Numbered from the stretch's first letter, positions 16,361-24,115 are shown. The stretch is DNA of 64,000 bases from Fructilactobacillus myrtifloralis (GCF_024029335.1 NZ_CP097116.1:1-64000); one strand, 5' to 3'. Made by a program: numbers and translations. Notes: a model not told the origin generated them from the sequence alone.

Positions 16361-17401
16361 TTGGATGAACAAGCGCTGTTACGAACAGCCCAAGCGGCCG
16401 CCCGGCAAGGACGGGGCCATACGTACACTAATCCAGTGGTTGGTGCTGTGATTGTGCGGGACGGGCAGGTGATTGCCACCGGTTATCACCACCGCTTTGG
16501 GGGTCCACATGCTGAGATTGAGGCCCTACAACAGTTGCCAGACCCCACAGTGGCCCAGGGAGCCACGATGGTCGTGACGTTAGAACCATGTAGTCACTAC
16601 GGAAAAACGCCCCCGTGCGCTGCCAAATTGATTGCGGTTGGCATTAGGCGGGTCGTCATTGGCCAGTTGGACCCAAATCCAGTGGTTGCCGGTCGCGGTA
16701 AGCGGATGTTAGAGGCGGCCGGGATAGACGTCACCGTTATGAACGACACCGGGGAGTTGAATCAGGCCTACAACTTTTTTTATCAGCAGAAACGTCCCCT
16801 GGTAACGGTGAAAATGGCCCAGACGCTGGACGGCAAAATGAATCAAGCTGGGTCCCAACGCACGCTCATTACCGGACCAGCTGCTTATCAAGCTAGTCAA
16901 CGCCTTCGAGCGCAACAGCACGCCATTTTAATCGGCGAACGGACGCTAATGGTAGATAATCCCCAGCTGACGGTGCGGGAGCAACAAATGGATCATCCGC
17001 CGGTGCGAGTGGCGCTGGTGGAGGATGCAGATCGACTGCCCCCGGACTTGCACCTGTTTGATGGTCAAGCCCCCACCTGGCTGTTGAGTCGGCACGCAAC
17101 TAAAAAAAAGTGGCCGGTTTCCGTGCGGGTGTTAGTTGATCAGGAGTGGAGACCAGCCACAGTTGTTCAGCGCTTAGCGCAGGAGGGGCTTCAAGCACTA
17201 CTGGTGGAAGGCGGCAGTGTCGTCCAGTCCCGGTTTTTAGCGGCGGGCCTGGTCGATCGCTTGGTAGTTTATACAGCTCCGACGATCTTTGGATCGGGAT
17301 TACCGGTTTTTAGTGAGTACCAAGGACCACCGATGCACTGGAACCTGTCACAGGTAGAGCCCCTCGGCCAAGACTGGCGCGTCGAACTAAGGAGGAAATG
17401 A
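16361..17401 (+). CDS. ribD: bifunctional riboflavin deaminase/reductase RibD
   Basis: Carries out the deamination and side-chain reduction steps of riboflavin synthesis. The N-terminal deaminase (about 1-145) has HAEIEAL and PCSHYGKTPPC, the zinc His and two Cys. The C-terminal reductase (about 150-346) starts VTVKMAQTLDGKM and has the LLVEGG and IFGSG nucleotide-binding segments. The frame is open from 16328, but GAGAGGGGG sits seven bases before the TTG at 16361. This TTG start agrees with family N-termini and clears the terminator. It overlaps ribE by one base. Confidence 0.93.
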   Translation: MDEQALLRTAQAAARQGRGHTYTNPVVGAVIVRDGQVIATGYHHRFGGPHAEIEALQQLPDPTVAQGATMVVTLEPCSHYGKTPPCAAKLIAVGIRRVVIGQLDPNPVVAGRGKRMLEAAGIDVTVMNDTGELNQAYNFFYQQKRPLVTVKMAQTLDGKMNQAGSQRTLITGPAAYQASQRLRAQQHAILIGERTLMVDNPQLTVREQQMDHPPVRVALVEDADRLPPDLHLFDGQAPTWLLSRHATKKKWPVSVRVLVDQEWRPATVVQRLAQEGLQALLVEGGSVVQSRFLAAGLVDRLVVYTAPTIFGSGLPVFSEYQGPPMHWNLSQVEPLGQDWRVELRRK

Positions 17402-18009
17402 TGTTTACAGGAATTATTCAGGGAACCGGCCGGATTCGTACCTGGGAGCCGACCGCTCCGTCCGGGCGCATGACGATTGCAAGTTCGCTACCAGACCAAT
17501 TGCACAGTAGGATTGGGGATAGCATTGCGGTCAACGGGATTTGTCTAACGGTCATTGATTACAACGACCACGAATTTAAAGTGGATGTGATGCCGGAAAC
17601 GACCCAGCGGACTAATTTACAGCAGCTACAATCGGGAGCCATGGTTAACTTAGAACCAGCGCTGTTAGCTACCCAACGCTTAGACGGTCACTTTGTGCTG
17701 GGTCACGTGGACATGACGGTTCCGGTGACCCAAATCATGGAAGAAGAAAATGCGGTGCGGATGCGGCTTGCATTGCCAGACCGCTACCAACCAGAAGTGG
17801 TCGAAAAGGGCTCGGTCGCGGTCAACGGAGTGAGCTTAACGGTGACAGCTACGACTGCAACGGAGTTTGAAGTTAGTCTGATTCCGCATACTTTGCACCA
17901 GACTAATTTAGGGCAACTCAGCAGGGGCGAGCTCGTTAACGTGGAAACGGATGTATTAGGCAAATATGTGAATGGGAGGATGAATAATGACAGCAACCAA
18001 CCGAATTGA
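17401..18009 (+). CDS. ribE: riboflavin synthase, alpha subunit
   Basis: Dismutates two 6,7-dimethyl-8-ribityllumazine molecules to riboflavin. It has two tandem lumazine-binding barrels: MFTGIIQ at the start, then NGICLTV and, in the second barrel, NGVSLTV. Length 202 aa is typical. Two adjacent ATGs (17398, 17401) follow AAGGAGG; the second gives better spacing and the canonical MFTGII start. Overlaps ribD at its start and ribBA at its end, so translation is coupled. Confidence 0.95.
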   Translation: MFTGIIQGTGRIRTWEPTAPSGRMTIASSLPDQLHSRIGDSIAVNGICLTVIDYNDHEFKVDVMPETTQRTNLQQLQSGAMVNLEPALLATQRLDGHFVLGHVDMTVPVTQIMEEENAVRMRLALPDRYQPEVVEKGSVAVNGVSLTVTATTATEFEVSLIPHTLHQTNLGQLSRGELVNVETDVLGKYVNGRMNNDSNQPN

Positions 18010-19192
18010 AGCGGCTTTGCAACAGTTACGGCGGGGCGGCCTAGTAGTCGTAGCCGATGATCAGGATCGTGAGGGAGAAGGCGATTTAATCGGGTTAGCC
18101 GAAAAGATGACGCCCGAAACGGTCAACACGATGGTGACGCAAGCCCGCGGCTTATTGTGCGTTCCAATGGCACCAGCTCAGGTGCAACGTTTAGGATTAG
18201 AGCCAATGGCACGGGAACAGGATGCCTTTGGAACCGCCTTTTTACAGGGAACGGATGCCAAAACCACGACGACCGGAATTTCAGCGGCCGACCGCGCTAC
18301 GACCATCCGACAGTTGGCTAATCCACACGCCACGCCGGCTGATTTTTATCATCCTGGCCACATTTTCCCGTTACAAGCTCGCCAAGGCGGCGTGTTAGCC
18401 CGGAACGGGCATACAGAAGCGGCGGTTGATTTAGCCCGGTTAGCCGGGGCCGCCCCCGTCGCAGCCATCATCGAGATTTTAAAGGACGACGGCACCATGA
18501 TGCGGCAGCCGGAGTTACGCGCATTCGCTCATCAGGCTGGCTACCCCTTTATCACGATTGCGGAATTACAGTCGTACCGAAAAGCGCAATTTCAACGCAA
18601 TCTTCGGCGCTTGGCCCCCGTGCAATTGCCGACCCAGTACGGGACGTTTCAACTGACGGCTTACCAAACGTCAGAGGATAAAGAACCGGCGCTACTGATC
18701 AGTCAGGGGGAATTTTCGGCCGAGGAATCACTGTTACTGCGCGTTCATTCGGAGTGTTTAACGGGAGATGTGTTCGGATCATTGCGCTGTGACTGTGGCG
18801 AGCAACTGGCCGCAGCGCTCCAAATGATTGCAGCTGCCGGACACGGGGCGGTGCTGTACCTTCGCCAGGAAGGGCGGGGGATTGGCTTAGCCAACAAACT
18901 GGCCGCCTACCGACTTCAAGAAACGGGGCTGGACACGGTCGAAGCTAATCAGCAACTGGGATTTGCCCCAGATGAGCGGGATTACGAGCTAGCGGCTGCC
19001 ATTTTACGCGATCAAGGGGTTACGGAGATTGATTTAATGACCAACAATCCCGATAAGCTTTCGCAACTAGCCAACGCGGGGATTACGGTGCGTAAGCGGA
19101 TTCCGTTAGAAATTCAACCGCACGCGACGAACCGGGACTACTTAGCAACGAAAAAACATAAGATGCAGCACTTATTAAAGGAGATTGACTAA
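17987..19192 (+). CDS. ribBA: bifunctional DHBP synthase / GTP cyclohydrolase II
   Basis: Feeds both branches of riboflavin synthesis: 3,4-dihydroxy-2-butanone-4-phosphate from ribulose-5-P, and the pyrimidine from GTP. RibB half (about 1-200): TTTTGISAADRATTI, HPGHIFPLQA, GHTEAAVDLARLAG. RibA half (about 205-401): the zinc cluster ECLTGDVFGSLRCDCGEQL, RQEGRGIGLANKL, TVEANQQLGF. The acidic loop usually read DDEDRENEGD is DDQDREGEGD here, with Glu to Gln and Asn to Gly changes. The directly conserved R, E and D positions remain, so activity is likely kept. Confidence 0.94.
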   Translation: MTATNRIEAALQQLRRGGLVVVADDQDREGEGDLIGLAEKMTPETVNTMVTQARGLLCVPMAPAQVQRLGLEPMAREQDAFGTAFLQGTDAKTTTTGISAADRATTIRQLANPHATPADFYHPGHIFPLQARQGGVLARNGHTEAAVDLARLAGAAPVAAIIEILKDDGTMMRQPELRAFAHQAGYPFITIAELQSYRKAQFQRNLRRLAPVQLPTQYGTFQLTAYQTSEDKEPALLISQGEFSAEESLLLRVHSECLTGDVFGSLRCDCGEQLAAALQMIAAAGHGAVLYLRQEGRGIGLANKLAAYRLQETGLDTVEANQQLGFAPDERDYELAAAILRDQGVTEIDLMTNNPDKLSQLANAGITVRKRIPLEIQPHATNRDYLATKKHKMQHLLKEID

Positions 19193-19194
19193 CC

Positions 19195-19656
19195 ATGGAA
19201 GTAAAAACAGGAAGTTTAAACGGGCAGCACCGTCACGTGGGAATCGTCGTGGCGAAGTTCAACCAACTGGTCACGCAAAAATTGTTAGACGGAACGATTG
19301 CCACGTTACAACAATGCGGAGTGGCAGAAACCGACATCCAGGTTTACTGGGTGCCCGGGGCCTTTGAAATTCCACGGGTTGCCAAGTTAGTGAGTGAGAC
19401 TGGAAAAGTCGATGGCGTAATTGCTTTAGGTGCGGTAGTCCGCGGAGCAACCTCTCACTATGATTACGTGTGCGCTCAAACGGCGGCCGGAATTGCACAA
19501 GTATCATTAACCAGTCCGGTGCCCGTGCTGTTTGGCGTGTTAACGACGGATGACATGGCTCAGGCCCTTGATCGTGCAGGTGGGAAAGCCGGCAACAAGG
19601 GTAGTGAGTGTGCCCAAGGTTTACTAGAAATGATTAGTGTGGAAGCACAAATTTAG
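19195..19656 (+). CDS. ribH: 6,7-dimethyl-8-ribityllumazine synthase
   Basis: Joins the two riboflavin precursors and forms the icosahedral lumazine synthase shell. At 153 aa the family segments are visible: GIVVAKFNQLVTQKLLDG, WVPGAFEIP, LGAVVRGATSHYDYVC (with the catalytic His), and PVLFGVLTTDDMAQALDRAG. It follows ribBA by two bases with AAGGAG upstream. Last gene of the operon; terminator follows. Confidence 0.96.
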   Translation: MEVKTGSLNGQHRHVGIVVAKFNQLVTQKLLDGTIATLQQCGVAETDIQVYWVPGAFEIPRVAKLVSETGKVDGVIALGAVVRGATSHYDYVCAQTAAGIAQVSLTSPVPVLFGVLTTDDMAQALDRAGGKAGNKGSECAQGLLEMISVEAQI

Positions 19657-19670
19657 AGAATTAATGCTGG

Positions 19671-19697
19671 GAAGAGCGGGAAACCGTTCTTTTTTTA
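19671..19697 (+). terminator. terminator of the rib operon
   Basis: AAGAGCGG-GAAA-CCGTTCTT with a T7 tract. Confidence 0.9.
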
Positions 19698-19789
19698 TGG
19701 CCAATTATCCCTGCAAACTAACCACTTAACCGTCTAGCCATTGTTTTCAACCTTGAACTTGGTAAGCTAATCATCAAGGAGGGCAGGAT

Positions 19790-20230
19790 ATGAAAGTTGA
19801 GTTTGATTTACAATCCCAATTTGCGCATCCCTTTGCCACGCTACATGCGAAGCGAAGGGACGCAGAATTAGTCAAATTAGCGACCGAGCTGGAACAGTGG
19901 GGCAAACCGCGCGTGCTGACCGGGTATCAGCACCAACAAGCCTTTGCGATCCCCATAGCCGATATCCGGCGTATTTACACGGAGGCTAAGGCGGTTTATG
20001 CCGAAACGCAAACAGGCAAATATCGGCTCCAACAACGGATTTATCAGTTACGGGCAATTTTACCCGGGCACCAGTTTATTCAAATTTCGAGTGCGGAAAT
20101 TGTAAACGTGGCGCTGATAGCACGACTATCCTTGAGTCGAACCGGGCAATACGAAGTACGTCTGAAAACAGGACAGGTCAGCTATGCATCCCGACGGTTT
20201 GTACAGAAAATGAAAAAGGAGTTGGATTAA
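19790..20230 (+). CDS. LytTR-domain transcriptional regulator
   Basis: Small (146 aa) DNA-binding protein with a LytTR domain in the C-terminal two thirds. Visible are QRIYQLRAILPGHQFIQISSAEIVNV and the closing YASRRFVQKMKKEL, both family hallmarks. No receiver domain is present, so it is not a classical response regulator. It is followed after two bases by a DUF3021 membrane protein. Such LytTR-DUF3021 pairs are recurrent in Firmicutes, and the membrane partner is thought to restrain the regulator. Targets are unknown. Confidence 0.86.
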   Translation: MKVEFDLQSQFAHPFATLHAKRRDAELVKLATELEQWGKPRVLTGYQHQQAFAIPIADIRRIYTEAKAVYAETQTGKYRLQQRIYQLRAILPGHQFIQISSAEIVNVALIARLSLSRTGQYEVRLKTGQVSYASRRFVQKMKKELD

Positions 20231-20232
20231 AG

Positions 20233-20682
20233 ATGAGACGAATTTGGAATCTCACAGTGAGAGGAGCAGTTGGCGGACTGTTTATTGGTTTTTGGTTCGC
20301 GATGTTGTTTTCAAAACTAAACGGGTTGAATCGGTTGTTCCCATCTAACCCAGATTTTATTAGTCATTTCGGTTCAGAACTAACCGCGACGGCAGTGGCC
20401 GGAGTGATGTGGATGGCAATGGGTATGGTCTTTTCACTGAGTAGCTTAATTTTTGGGATTGAACGCTGGAGCATTACCAAGCAAACGGTTTTAAATTTTA
20501 TCGTGACTTACGTGCTTTTTTCGACCTTAGCGGTTGTTTCAGAATGGTTCCCGTTGGAGTTTTCCTATTTTGCGAACTTTACCATCATTTTCATCATCAT
20601 TTACGTGGTGATTTGGACGATTGAAATGAGACGCGCGCGGCAAACGATTGCGGAAATTAACCAAAAACTTACGCAGAAATAA
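20233..20682 (+). CDS. DUF3021-family membrane protein, partner of the LytTR regulator
   Basis: 149 aa, four predicted transmembrane segments (about residues 12-30, 52-72, 86-105, 115-135) and a charged C-terminal tail. Size and context match DUF3021. The AAAGGAG site lies inside the end of the LytTR gene, so the two are translated together. By analogy it may be an inhibitory partner of the regulator; this is inference. Confidence 0.8.
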   Translation: MRRIWNLTVRGAVGGLFIGFWFAMLFSKLNGLNRLFPSNPDFISHFGSELTATAVAGVMWMAMGMVFSLSSLIFGIERWSITKQTVLNFIVTYVLFSTLAVVSEWFPLEFSYFANFTIIFIIIYVVIWTIEMRRARQTIAEINQKLTQK

Positions 20683-20729
20683 AAAAAGCCGTTAATGATT
20701 AGCAACTTGCGATCATTAACGGTTTTTAG
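20683..20729 (+). terminator. bidirectional terminator between DUF3021 gene and small membrane protein gene
   Basis: AAAAAGCCGTTAATGAT pairs with ATCATTAACGGTTTTT around a 12-base loop. T-rich on both strands. Confidence 0.88.
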
Positions 20730-20923
20730 TTGTTGTTGAAGTAGCTGGTGACTCCATAAATGAAGAGTCCCGCGGCAGCCAGGGCCGCGATAACCCAAAA
20801 GGACGTCAGAAAGAGGCCAATTAGTAATAATAACAGGATGAAGCTCAGACACCCACAACAGTTGCCACGGAAAAACGAAATAACGATTAAACATAAAAGC
20901 AATGGAAAAAAGAGTAAAATCAT
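20726..20923 (-). CDS. small hydrophobic membrane protein, unknown function
   Basis: 65-aa protein that is almost entirely hydrophobic: two membrane segments separated by FFRGNCCGC, ending SYFNNN. GAGG lies upstream of the ATG and the shared terminator closes it, which supports a real gene. No family recognised. The CC pair could be a ligand or acylation site, but nothing in the sequence proves it. Confidence 0.6.
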   Translation of the reverse strand: MILLFFPLLLCLIVISFFRGNCCGCLSFILLLLLIGLFLTSFWVIAALAAAGLFIYGVTSYFNNN

Positions 20924-20961
20924 GAAAAACCTCGATCATTGAATTTAATAAAAATTGAGAA

Positions 20962-20992
20962 AGAAAAAGTCGCTTTAACAGCGACTTTTTTG
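20962..20992 (-). terminator. terminator downstream of tRNA-Glu
   Basis: Minus strand AAAAAGTCGCT-GTTAA-AGCGACTTTTT, just past the tRNA 3' end. Confidence 0.88.
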
Positions 20993-20996
20993 CGAA

Positions 20997-21070
20997 TTAC
21001 CCGTACGAGACTCGAACTCGTAACTCCGCCTTGAGAGGGCGACGTCTTAAACCAGTTTGACCAACGGGCA
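20997..21070 (-). tRNA. tRNA-Glu (anticodon CTC)
   Basis: A 74-nt cloverleaf folds fully: acceptor TGCCCGT/ACGGGTA, D stem GTC/GAC, anticodon stem TCGCC/GGCGG with loop CTCTCAA, T stem ACGAG/CTCGT with TTCGAGT. The anticodon is CUC, reading GAG. The first acceptor pair is U-A and the second is a G-U wobble, unlike the usual G-C start of tRNA-Glu. No CCA is encoded. Confidence 0.85.
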
Positions 21071-21092
21071 ATAATTATCATATAACGATTTC

Positions 21093-21121
21093 ATTTTACT
21101 CTGGGACGGAATAAAAGTCAA
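21093..21121 (-). promoter_or_regulatory. tRNA-Glu promoter
   Basis: Minus strand TTGACT, 17 bp, TAAAAT, about 20 bp upstream of the tRNA. Confidence 0.7.
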
Positions 21122-21133
21122 TCTAAATAATGT

Positions 21134-21162
21134 TTGACAAGGACGAGTCAACATTGTAGTAT
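21134..21162 (+). promoter_or_regulatory. tRNA-Gln promoter
   Basis: TTGACA, 17 bp, TAGTAT, 15 bp before the tRNA 5' end. Confidence 0.75.
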
Positions 21163-21177
21163 ATTTAGTGTACTTAT

Positions 21178-21250
21178 TGGGTATTAGCCAAACTGGTAAG
21201 GCAGTGGACTCTGAATCCATAATGTACTGGTTCGAATCCAGTATACCCAA
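21178..21250 (+). tRNA. tRNA-Gln (anticodon CTG), integration target of the element
   Basis: 73-nt cloverleaf: acceptor TGGGTAT/ATACCCA, D stem GCC/GGC, anticodon stem GTGGA/TCCAT with loop CTCTGAA, T stem ACTGG/CCAGT. Anticodon CUG reads CAG. Its last bases are repeated at 30182-30196, so the 3' end is supplied by the integrated element and the gene remains complete. Confidence 0.88.
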
Positions 21251-21252
21251 TT
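21238..21252 (+). repeat. attL core
   Basis: CCAGTATACCCAATT, the 3' end of tRNA-Gln plus two bases, exactly repeated at 30182-30196. About 55 further bases after the core are also similar at both ends, including a terminator with GCTCGCTACGGCGGGC. Confidence 0.88.
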
Positions 21253-21347
21253 ACGTGTTTTCATAGATTTTCATACACTTGCAAAAGCTCGCTACGGCGG
21301 GCTTTTTTACTACCTTGGGTTTCACTGGTTTTCGCTGTTTTTCGGGT

Positions 21348-21372
21348 AAATGGTAACCTATTTGGTAACCCG
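21348..21372 (+). promoter_or_regulatory. integrase arm-type binding site, attL side
   Basis: A 25-bp sequence containing TGGTAACC twice, 12 bp apart. It is repeated exactly at 30097-30121 just inside the other end. Position inside both ends and internal doubling are typical of arm sites bound by the N-terminal domain of tyrosine integrases. Confidence 0.7.
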
Positions 21373-21375
21373 CTT

Positions 21376-22536
21376 TTATAGGTTGATGAGTTTATCCATA
21401 ATCTGACTTGCGTTATTTTCTTGTTCTTTGGTTACCGCTGTGTAAATATCCATGGTCGTATCAATGTTTGAGTGGCCGAGGTACTTAGAAACGGTTTTTA
21501 CATCCATGCCATGAGCAAAAGACAGCGTAGCAAAGGTGTGCCGGAACCCGTGAGCGGTAACGTGCTTTAAATTGTATTTATTTTGAATGGTCGATAGCCA
21601 ATAGGTTGACTTGGTCGGCTGTAATAGTTGTCCCTTGGTATTGGTAAAAACTAAATGGCCGGGGTTATTACTCGTTCCTAGGGCGAACAAGTATTCGCGT
21701 TGCTTAACTTTCCAATGCTTTAATAAGCGGATGATTTTAGGTGGTACGGTTAGCTTACGTTTGCTCCCCTTAGTCTTAGGGCTTTGGATAACTAACTCGT
21801 TACCGGCCTTAGAGAGTGTTTTATTGATATCAATGGTATTGTGCCTAAAATTGATATCGTCCCACGTGAGGGCAAATGCTTCGCCTTTTCGCATACCCGT
21901 AAATGCCAGCAAGCTAAAAAAGATAAACGGCTGTGGTTGTCCTTTGTAGTGTTGCTTGGTTAGGGTCAAAAACTGGTTTAGCTCGTCTTCTTCGTAGTAA
22001 TTGCCTATGGTATCTCTAGTTATTTGTTGGTCGTGTTTACGTACTCTAATGCCTAGCACAACATTCCGCTCAATTAAACCGGTAACCACTCCGTATTGCA
22101 GTACGTTAGATACATAATTCTTTAGCTGGTTAGTTTTCTTAATTTTCTCGTTCTCCCACGTTCTTACCGCTTTGTAAACGTCCTCGGCCGTGATTTTACT
22201 AATATCACAATCGCCAAAGCAGGGGAGAATATGCAGCTTAAAATTGCGCTCGGTAGTAGTAACCGTACTTGCCTTTAAATTCCGTTGGCTATACTCGTTT
22301 TCAAGCCATCGGTGGTATAATTCAGTAAACGTGATAATTTGCGGCTTATTAAAGTCGAATTTGCCGCTTTTAACCTGATATTGAAGCCTTGCTAGTTTTA
22401 GCTGGGCTTCTTTTTTTGTTGTGCATTTAACTTTTTTGCGGACGCTTTTTTTAGTCTTTGGATCCACGCCAATATATAAATTAAAAAAGTAACCCGTTTT
22501 GCCGCCCTTAGTAGTGTATTTTCGAATGTTAGTCAT
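21376..22536 (-). CDS. tyrosine-family site-specific integrase
   Basis: Catalyses integration and excision at tRNA-Gln. In order: an N-terminal arm-binding domain (TTKGGKTGYFFNLYIG), a SAM-like core-binding domain (TFTELYHRWLENEYSQ), and the catalytic domain with FTGMRKGEAFALTW (Arg I), HGFRHTFATL (His-x-x-Arg), LGHSNIDTTMDIYT (His/Gly and nucleophile Tyr). The frame is open from a GTG at 22572, but the ATG at 22536 has GGAG nine bases upstream and gives the usual MTNIRKYT start, 386 aa. It lies next to attL and reads toward it, as in most such elements. Confidence 0.95.
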   Translation of the reverse strand: MTNIRKYTTKGGKTGYFFNLYIGVDPKTKKSVRKKVKCTTKKEAQLKLARLQYQVKSGKFDFNKPQIITFTELYHRWLENEYSQRNLKASTVTTTERNFKLHILPCFGDCDISKITAEDVYKAVRTWENEKIKKTNQLKNYVSNVLQYGVVTGLIERNVVLGIRVRKHDQQITRDTIGNYYEEDELNQFLTLTKQHYKGQPQPFIFFSLLAFTGMRKGEAFALTWDDINFRHNTIDINKTLSKAGNELVIQSPKTKGSKRKLTVPPKIIRLLKHWKVKQREYLFALGTSNNPGHLVFTNTKGQLLQPTKSTYWLSTIQNKYNLKHVTAHGFRHTFATLSFAHGMDVKTVSKYLGHSNIDTTMDIYTAVTKEQENNASQIMDKLINL

Positions 22537-22563
22537 TGTTTGCATCTCCATAAAAAAATCAGC

Positions 22564-22582
22564 TGGGGGCACGATTTAACTA
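22564..22582 (+). repeat. 19-bp repeat, copy 1
   Basis: TGGGGGCACGATTTAACTA just upstream of the integrase. A copy with one mismatch is at 23906-23924 downstream of the excisionase-like gene. Confidence 0.75.
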
Positions 22583-22622
22583 TGTAGATTGCATATAACT
22601 TGGCTAAATTATTGCTTGGTTT

Positions 22623-23294
22623 TTATGAATACGATATATAGTTTATTTTTTGTGAAAGCTCTTTATAATTCATTTTTACATCGTTTTTTAATTCTTTGTA
22701 ATTTTTCTTTGTATAACCCCACGAAAATTCAAAATAAAAAGCGGTATCAGAATCAGAATCTAAATTTATATGCAAGTTTTTAGAATCTAATGCAATGAAC
22801 TCTAATGTTTGTAGCGTTTTATCCTCTATAAATTTTCTAAAAATTAATGGAATATCTTCATAAATTTTATTAATCTCACTATCTAAACAATGTTTATGAT
22901 GATTAAATTCACCAACCGTGAATACTAAAAAATTTTTCACGTTACGAGCTTCTAAATTTCTATATAGAGATGATTCTTCTGTATCGTTTATATGAATGTC
23001 ATCAGTCATATCATTTACTATGTTATTTTGCCTTTTTAGAGTTCTTAAAATTATATCTATCTCACTAACTTCAACGTTAAATTCTAAGTCATAAGGAACA
23101 AAATCAAAAAAATCACTCGGAGATATTTTTAAAAACATACATATTTTATTCAAAGTGTCTAAATTTACATTACTGGTCGTGTTTTTGTTGATTAAGTTAG
23201 ATATAGTTCCTCTGCTAATTTCTGTGCCATCTACAACATCTTTTATTGTTAGTTGTCTTTCGGCCAAAAGTACATTTAATTTATTTGCTATCAA
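22623..23294 (-). CDS. XRE-family repressor (CI-like)
   Basis: Likely lysogeny/maintenance repressor of the element. The N-terminal helix-turn-helix (about 1-65) reads LNVLLAERQLTIKDVV then ISRGTISNLINKN. The rest (about 70-223) is acidic and lysine-rich and does not show the Ser/Lys pair of LexA-type self-cleaving repressors, so induction would need another signal, such as an antirepressor. It diverges from the Cro-like gene over a 176-bp AT-rich control region. Codon use and about 30% G+C differ from the host. Confidence 0.8.
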   Translation of the reverse strand: MIANKLNVLLAERQLTIKDVVDGTEISRGTISNLINKNTTSNVNLDTLNKICMFLKISPSDFFDFVPYDLEFNVEVSEIDIILRTLKRQNNIVNDMTDDIHINDTEESSLYRNLEARNVKNFLVFTVGEFNHHKHCLDSEINKIYEDIPLIFRKFIEDKTLQTLEFIALDSKNLHINLDSDSDTAFYFEFSWGYTKKNYKELKNDVKMNYKELSQKINYISYS

Positions 23295-23470
23295 TTTTTA
23301 ACACCTCTTGCTTGTAATAATATATTAACTTGTTCATTTAAACAACAAAACTCTTATATTATTATTTTGTTGAACATTTATTTGTACTGTGCTATGGTTA
23401 AAAAGTAAATTAAATGCTTAAATAAACAATTAAATTTGTATTTAAACATTGAAAAATAGGGGGTAAGAAA
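23295..23470. promoter_or_regulatory. divergent operator/promoter region of the element
   Basis: AT-rich 176 bp between the repressor and the Cro-like gene. ATTTAAACA occurs at 23336-23344 and 23440-23448, the first within TGTTCATTTAAACA, which is nearly palindromic. A third related half-site, TTGTTGAACA, lies between them. These are candidate repressor operators; exact promoters are hard to fix in such AT-rich DNA. Confidence 0.55.
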
Positions 23471-23701
23471 ATGCAAAATAATTTGTATGAAGTGATGGCT
23501 AAAAAAATGATTAATATCAAACAGCTATCAGAGAATACCGGGGTTAGTCGTGGAACTATTTCCAGAATTAAAAATAAAAGGGCTAGGGTTTTCGATTTTG
23601 AAGTGTGGAAAAAATTGTGTGATTTTCTTGGGGTTCCTTTACATGATTTAATCGATTACGATCCTAAGAACTTGAATGGGAGTTCTAAAAATGAAGATTA
23701 A
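23471..23701 (+). CDS. XRE-family regulator (Cro-like)
   Basis: 76 aa, almost entirely a helix-turn-helix domain: MAKKMINIKQLSENTGVSRG then TISRIKNKR, and a FLGVPLHDLI closing helix. First rightward gene, with GGGGG upstream of the ATG. Position opposite the CI-like gene suggests a Cro role. Overlaps the next gene by 11 bp. Confidence 0.82.
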   Translation: MQNNLYEVMAKKMINIKQLSENTGVSRGTISRIKNKRARVFDFEVWKKLCDFLGVPLHDLIDYDPKNLNGSSKNED

Positions 23702-23888
23702 GGCAGTACCAAGGGATGAGCTTCCGGAAAGTATGAATTATAAGCAGGCGCTTCAATGGTTCAATATCGGGAGTTATAACACTTTGTATGATTTCATCGC
23801 CGAGGGTTTGCCGGTAACTGTTATTGGCAACGTTAAGCGGATCAGTAAAACTAATGCGCAAAAGTTTTGGGATGAACATACAAAGTAG
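23691..23888 (+). CDS. excisionase/AlpA-like DNA-binding protein
   Basis: 65 aa with a winged-helix/MerR-like pattern: SMNYKQALQWFNIGSYNTLYD then GLPVTVIGNVKRISKTNAQKF. This is the arrangement of phage excisionases and AlpA-type regulators. GGGAG nine bases before the ATG at 23691 decides the start; an upstream in-frame ATG (23676) has no site. Likely role: directing excision or activating the element's genes. Confidence 0.72.
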   Translation: MKIKAVPRDELPESMNYKQALQWFNIGSYNTLYDFIAEGLPVTVIGNVKRISKTNAQKFWDEHTK

Positions 23889-23905
23889 TTACTAACAGTT
23901 AAAGA

Positions 23906-23924
23906 TGGGGGCACGGTTTAACTA
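23906..23924 (+). repeat. 19-bp repeat, copy 2
   Basis: TGGGGGCACGGTTTAACTA, one mismatch to 22564-22582. A shorter related word (TGGGGGCATGAT) is on the minus strand at about 30052-30063. Confidence 0.75.
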
Positions 23925-24001
23925 AATAAAAAAGCCACTCATCGAAAAAGTGGCCACACATAATTAATTAGGTTTTGTAGTTCATGAAAGGGGGTGAAGT
24001 A

Positions 24002-24112
24002 ATGGCTGTATTAATAAATTGGCTAGTGGTTCTATTGAGTGTTTCTGTGTCGGTTAATTTAACCGTACTTGCTTATTATTTCGATAACAAAGACAAACTA
24101 AAGGAGCTGTAA
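24002..24112 (+). CDS. small single-pass membrane protein, 36 aa
   Basis: ATG with AAAGGGGGTG upstream; the product starts MAVLINWLVVLLSVSVSV and ends YYFDNKDKLKEL: one membrane helix followed by a charged tail. The next gene starts four bases after its stop. Tight packing and a strong ribosome site support it. Function unknown. Confidence 0.6.
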   Translation: MAVLINWLVVLLSVSVSVNLTVLAYYFDNKDKLKEL

Positions 24113-24115
24113 AGA

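Noticed and set aside
23925-23965. Hairpin GCCACT/AGTGGC with T's on the minus strand as a CRISPR-like or riboswitch element
   Set aside because: It is a single hairpin that fits a simple minus-strand terminator; no repeats or conserved RNA motif.
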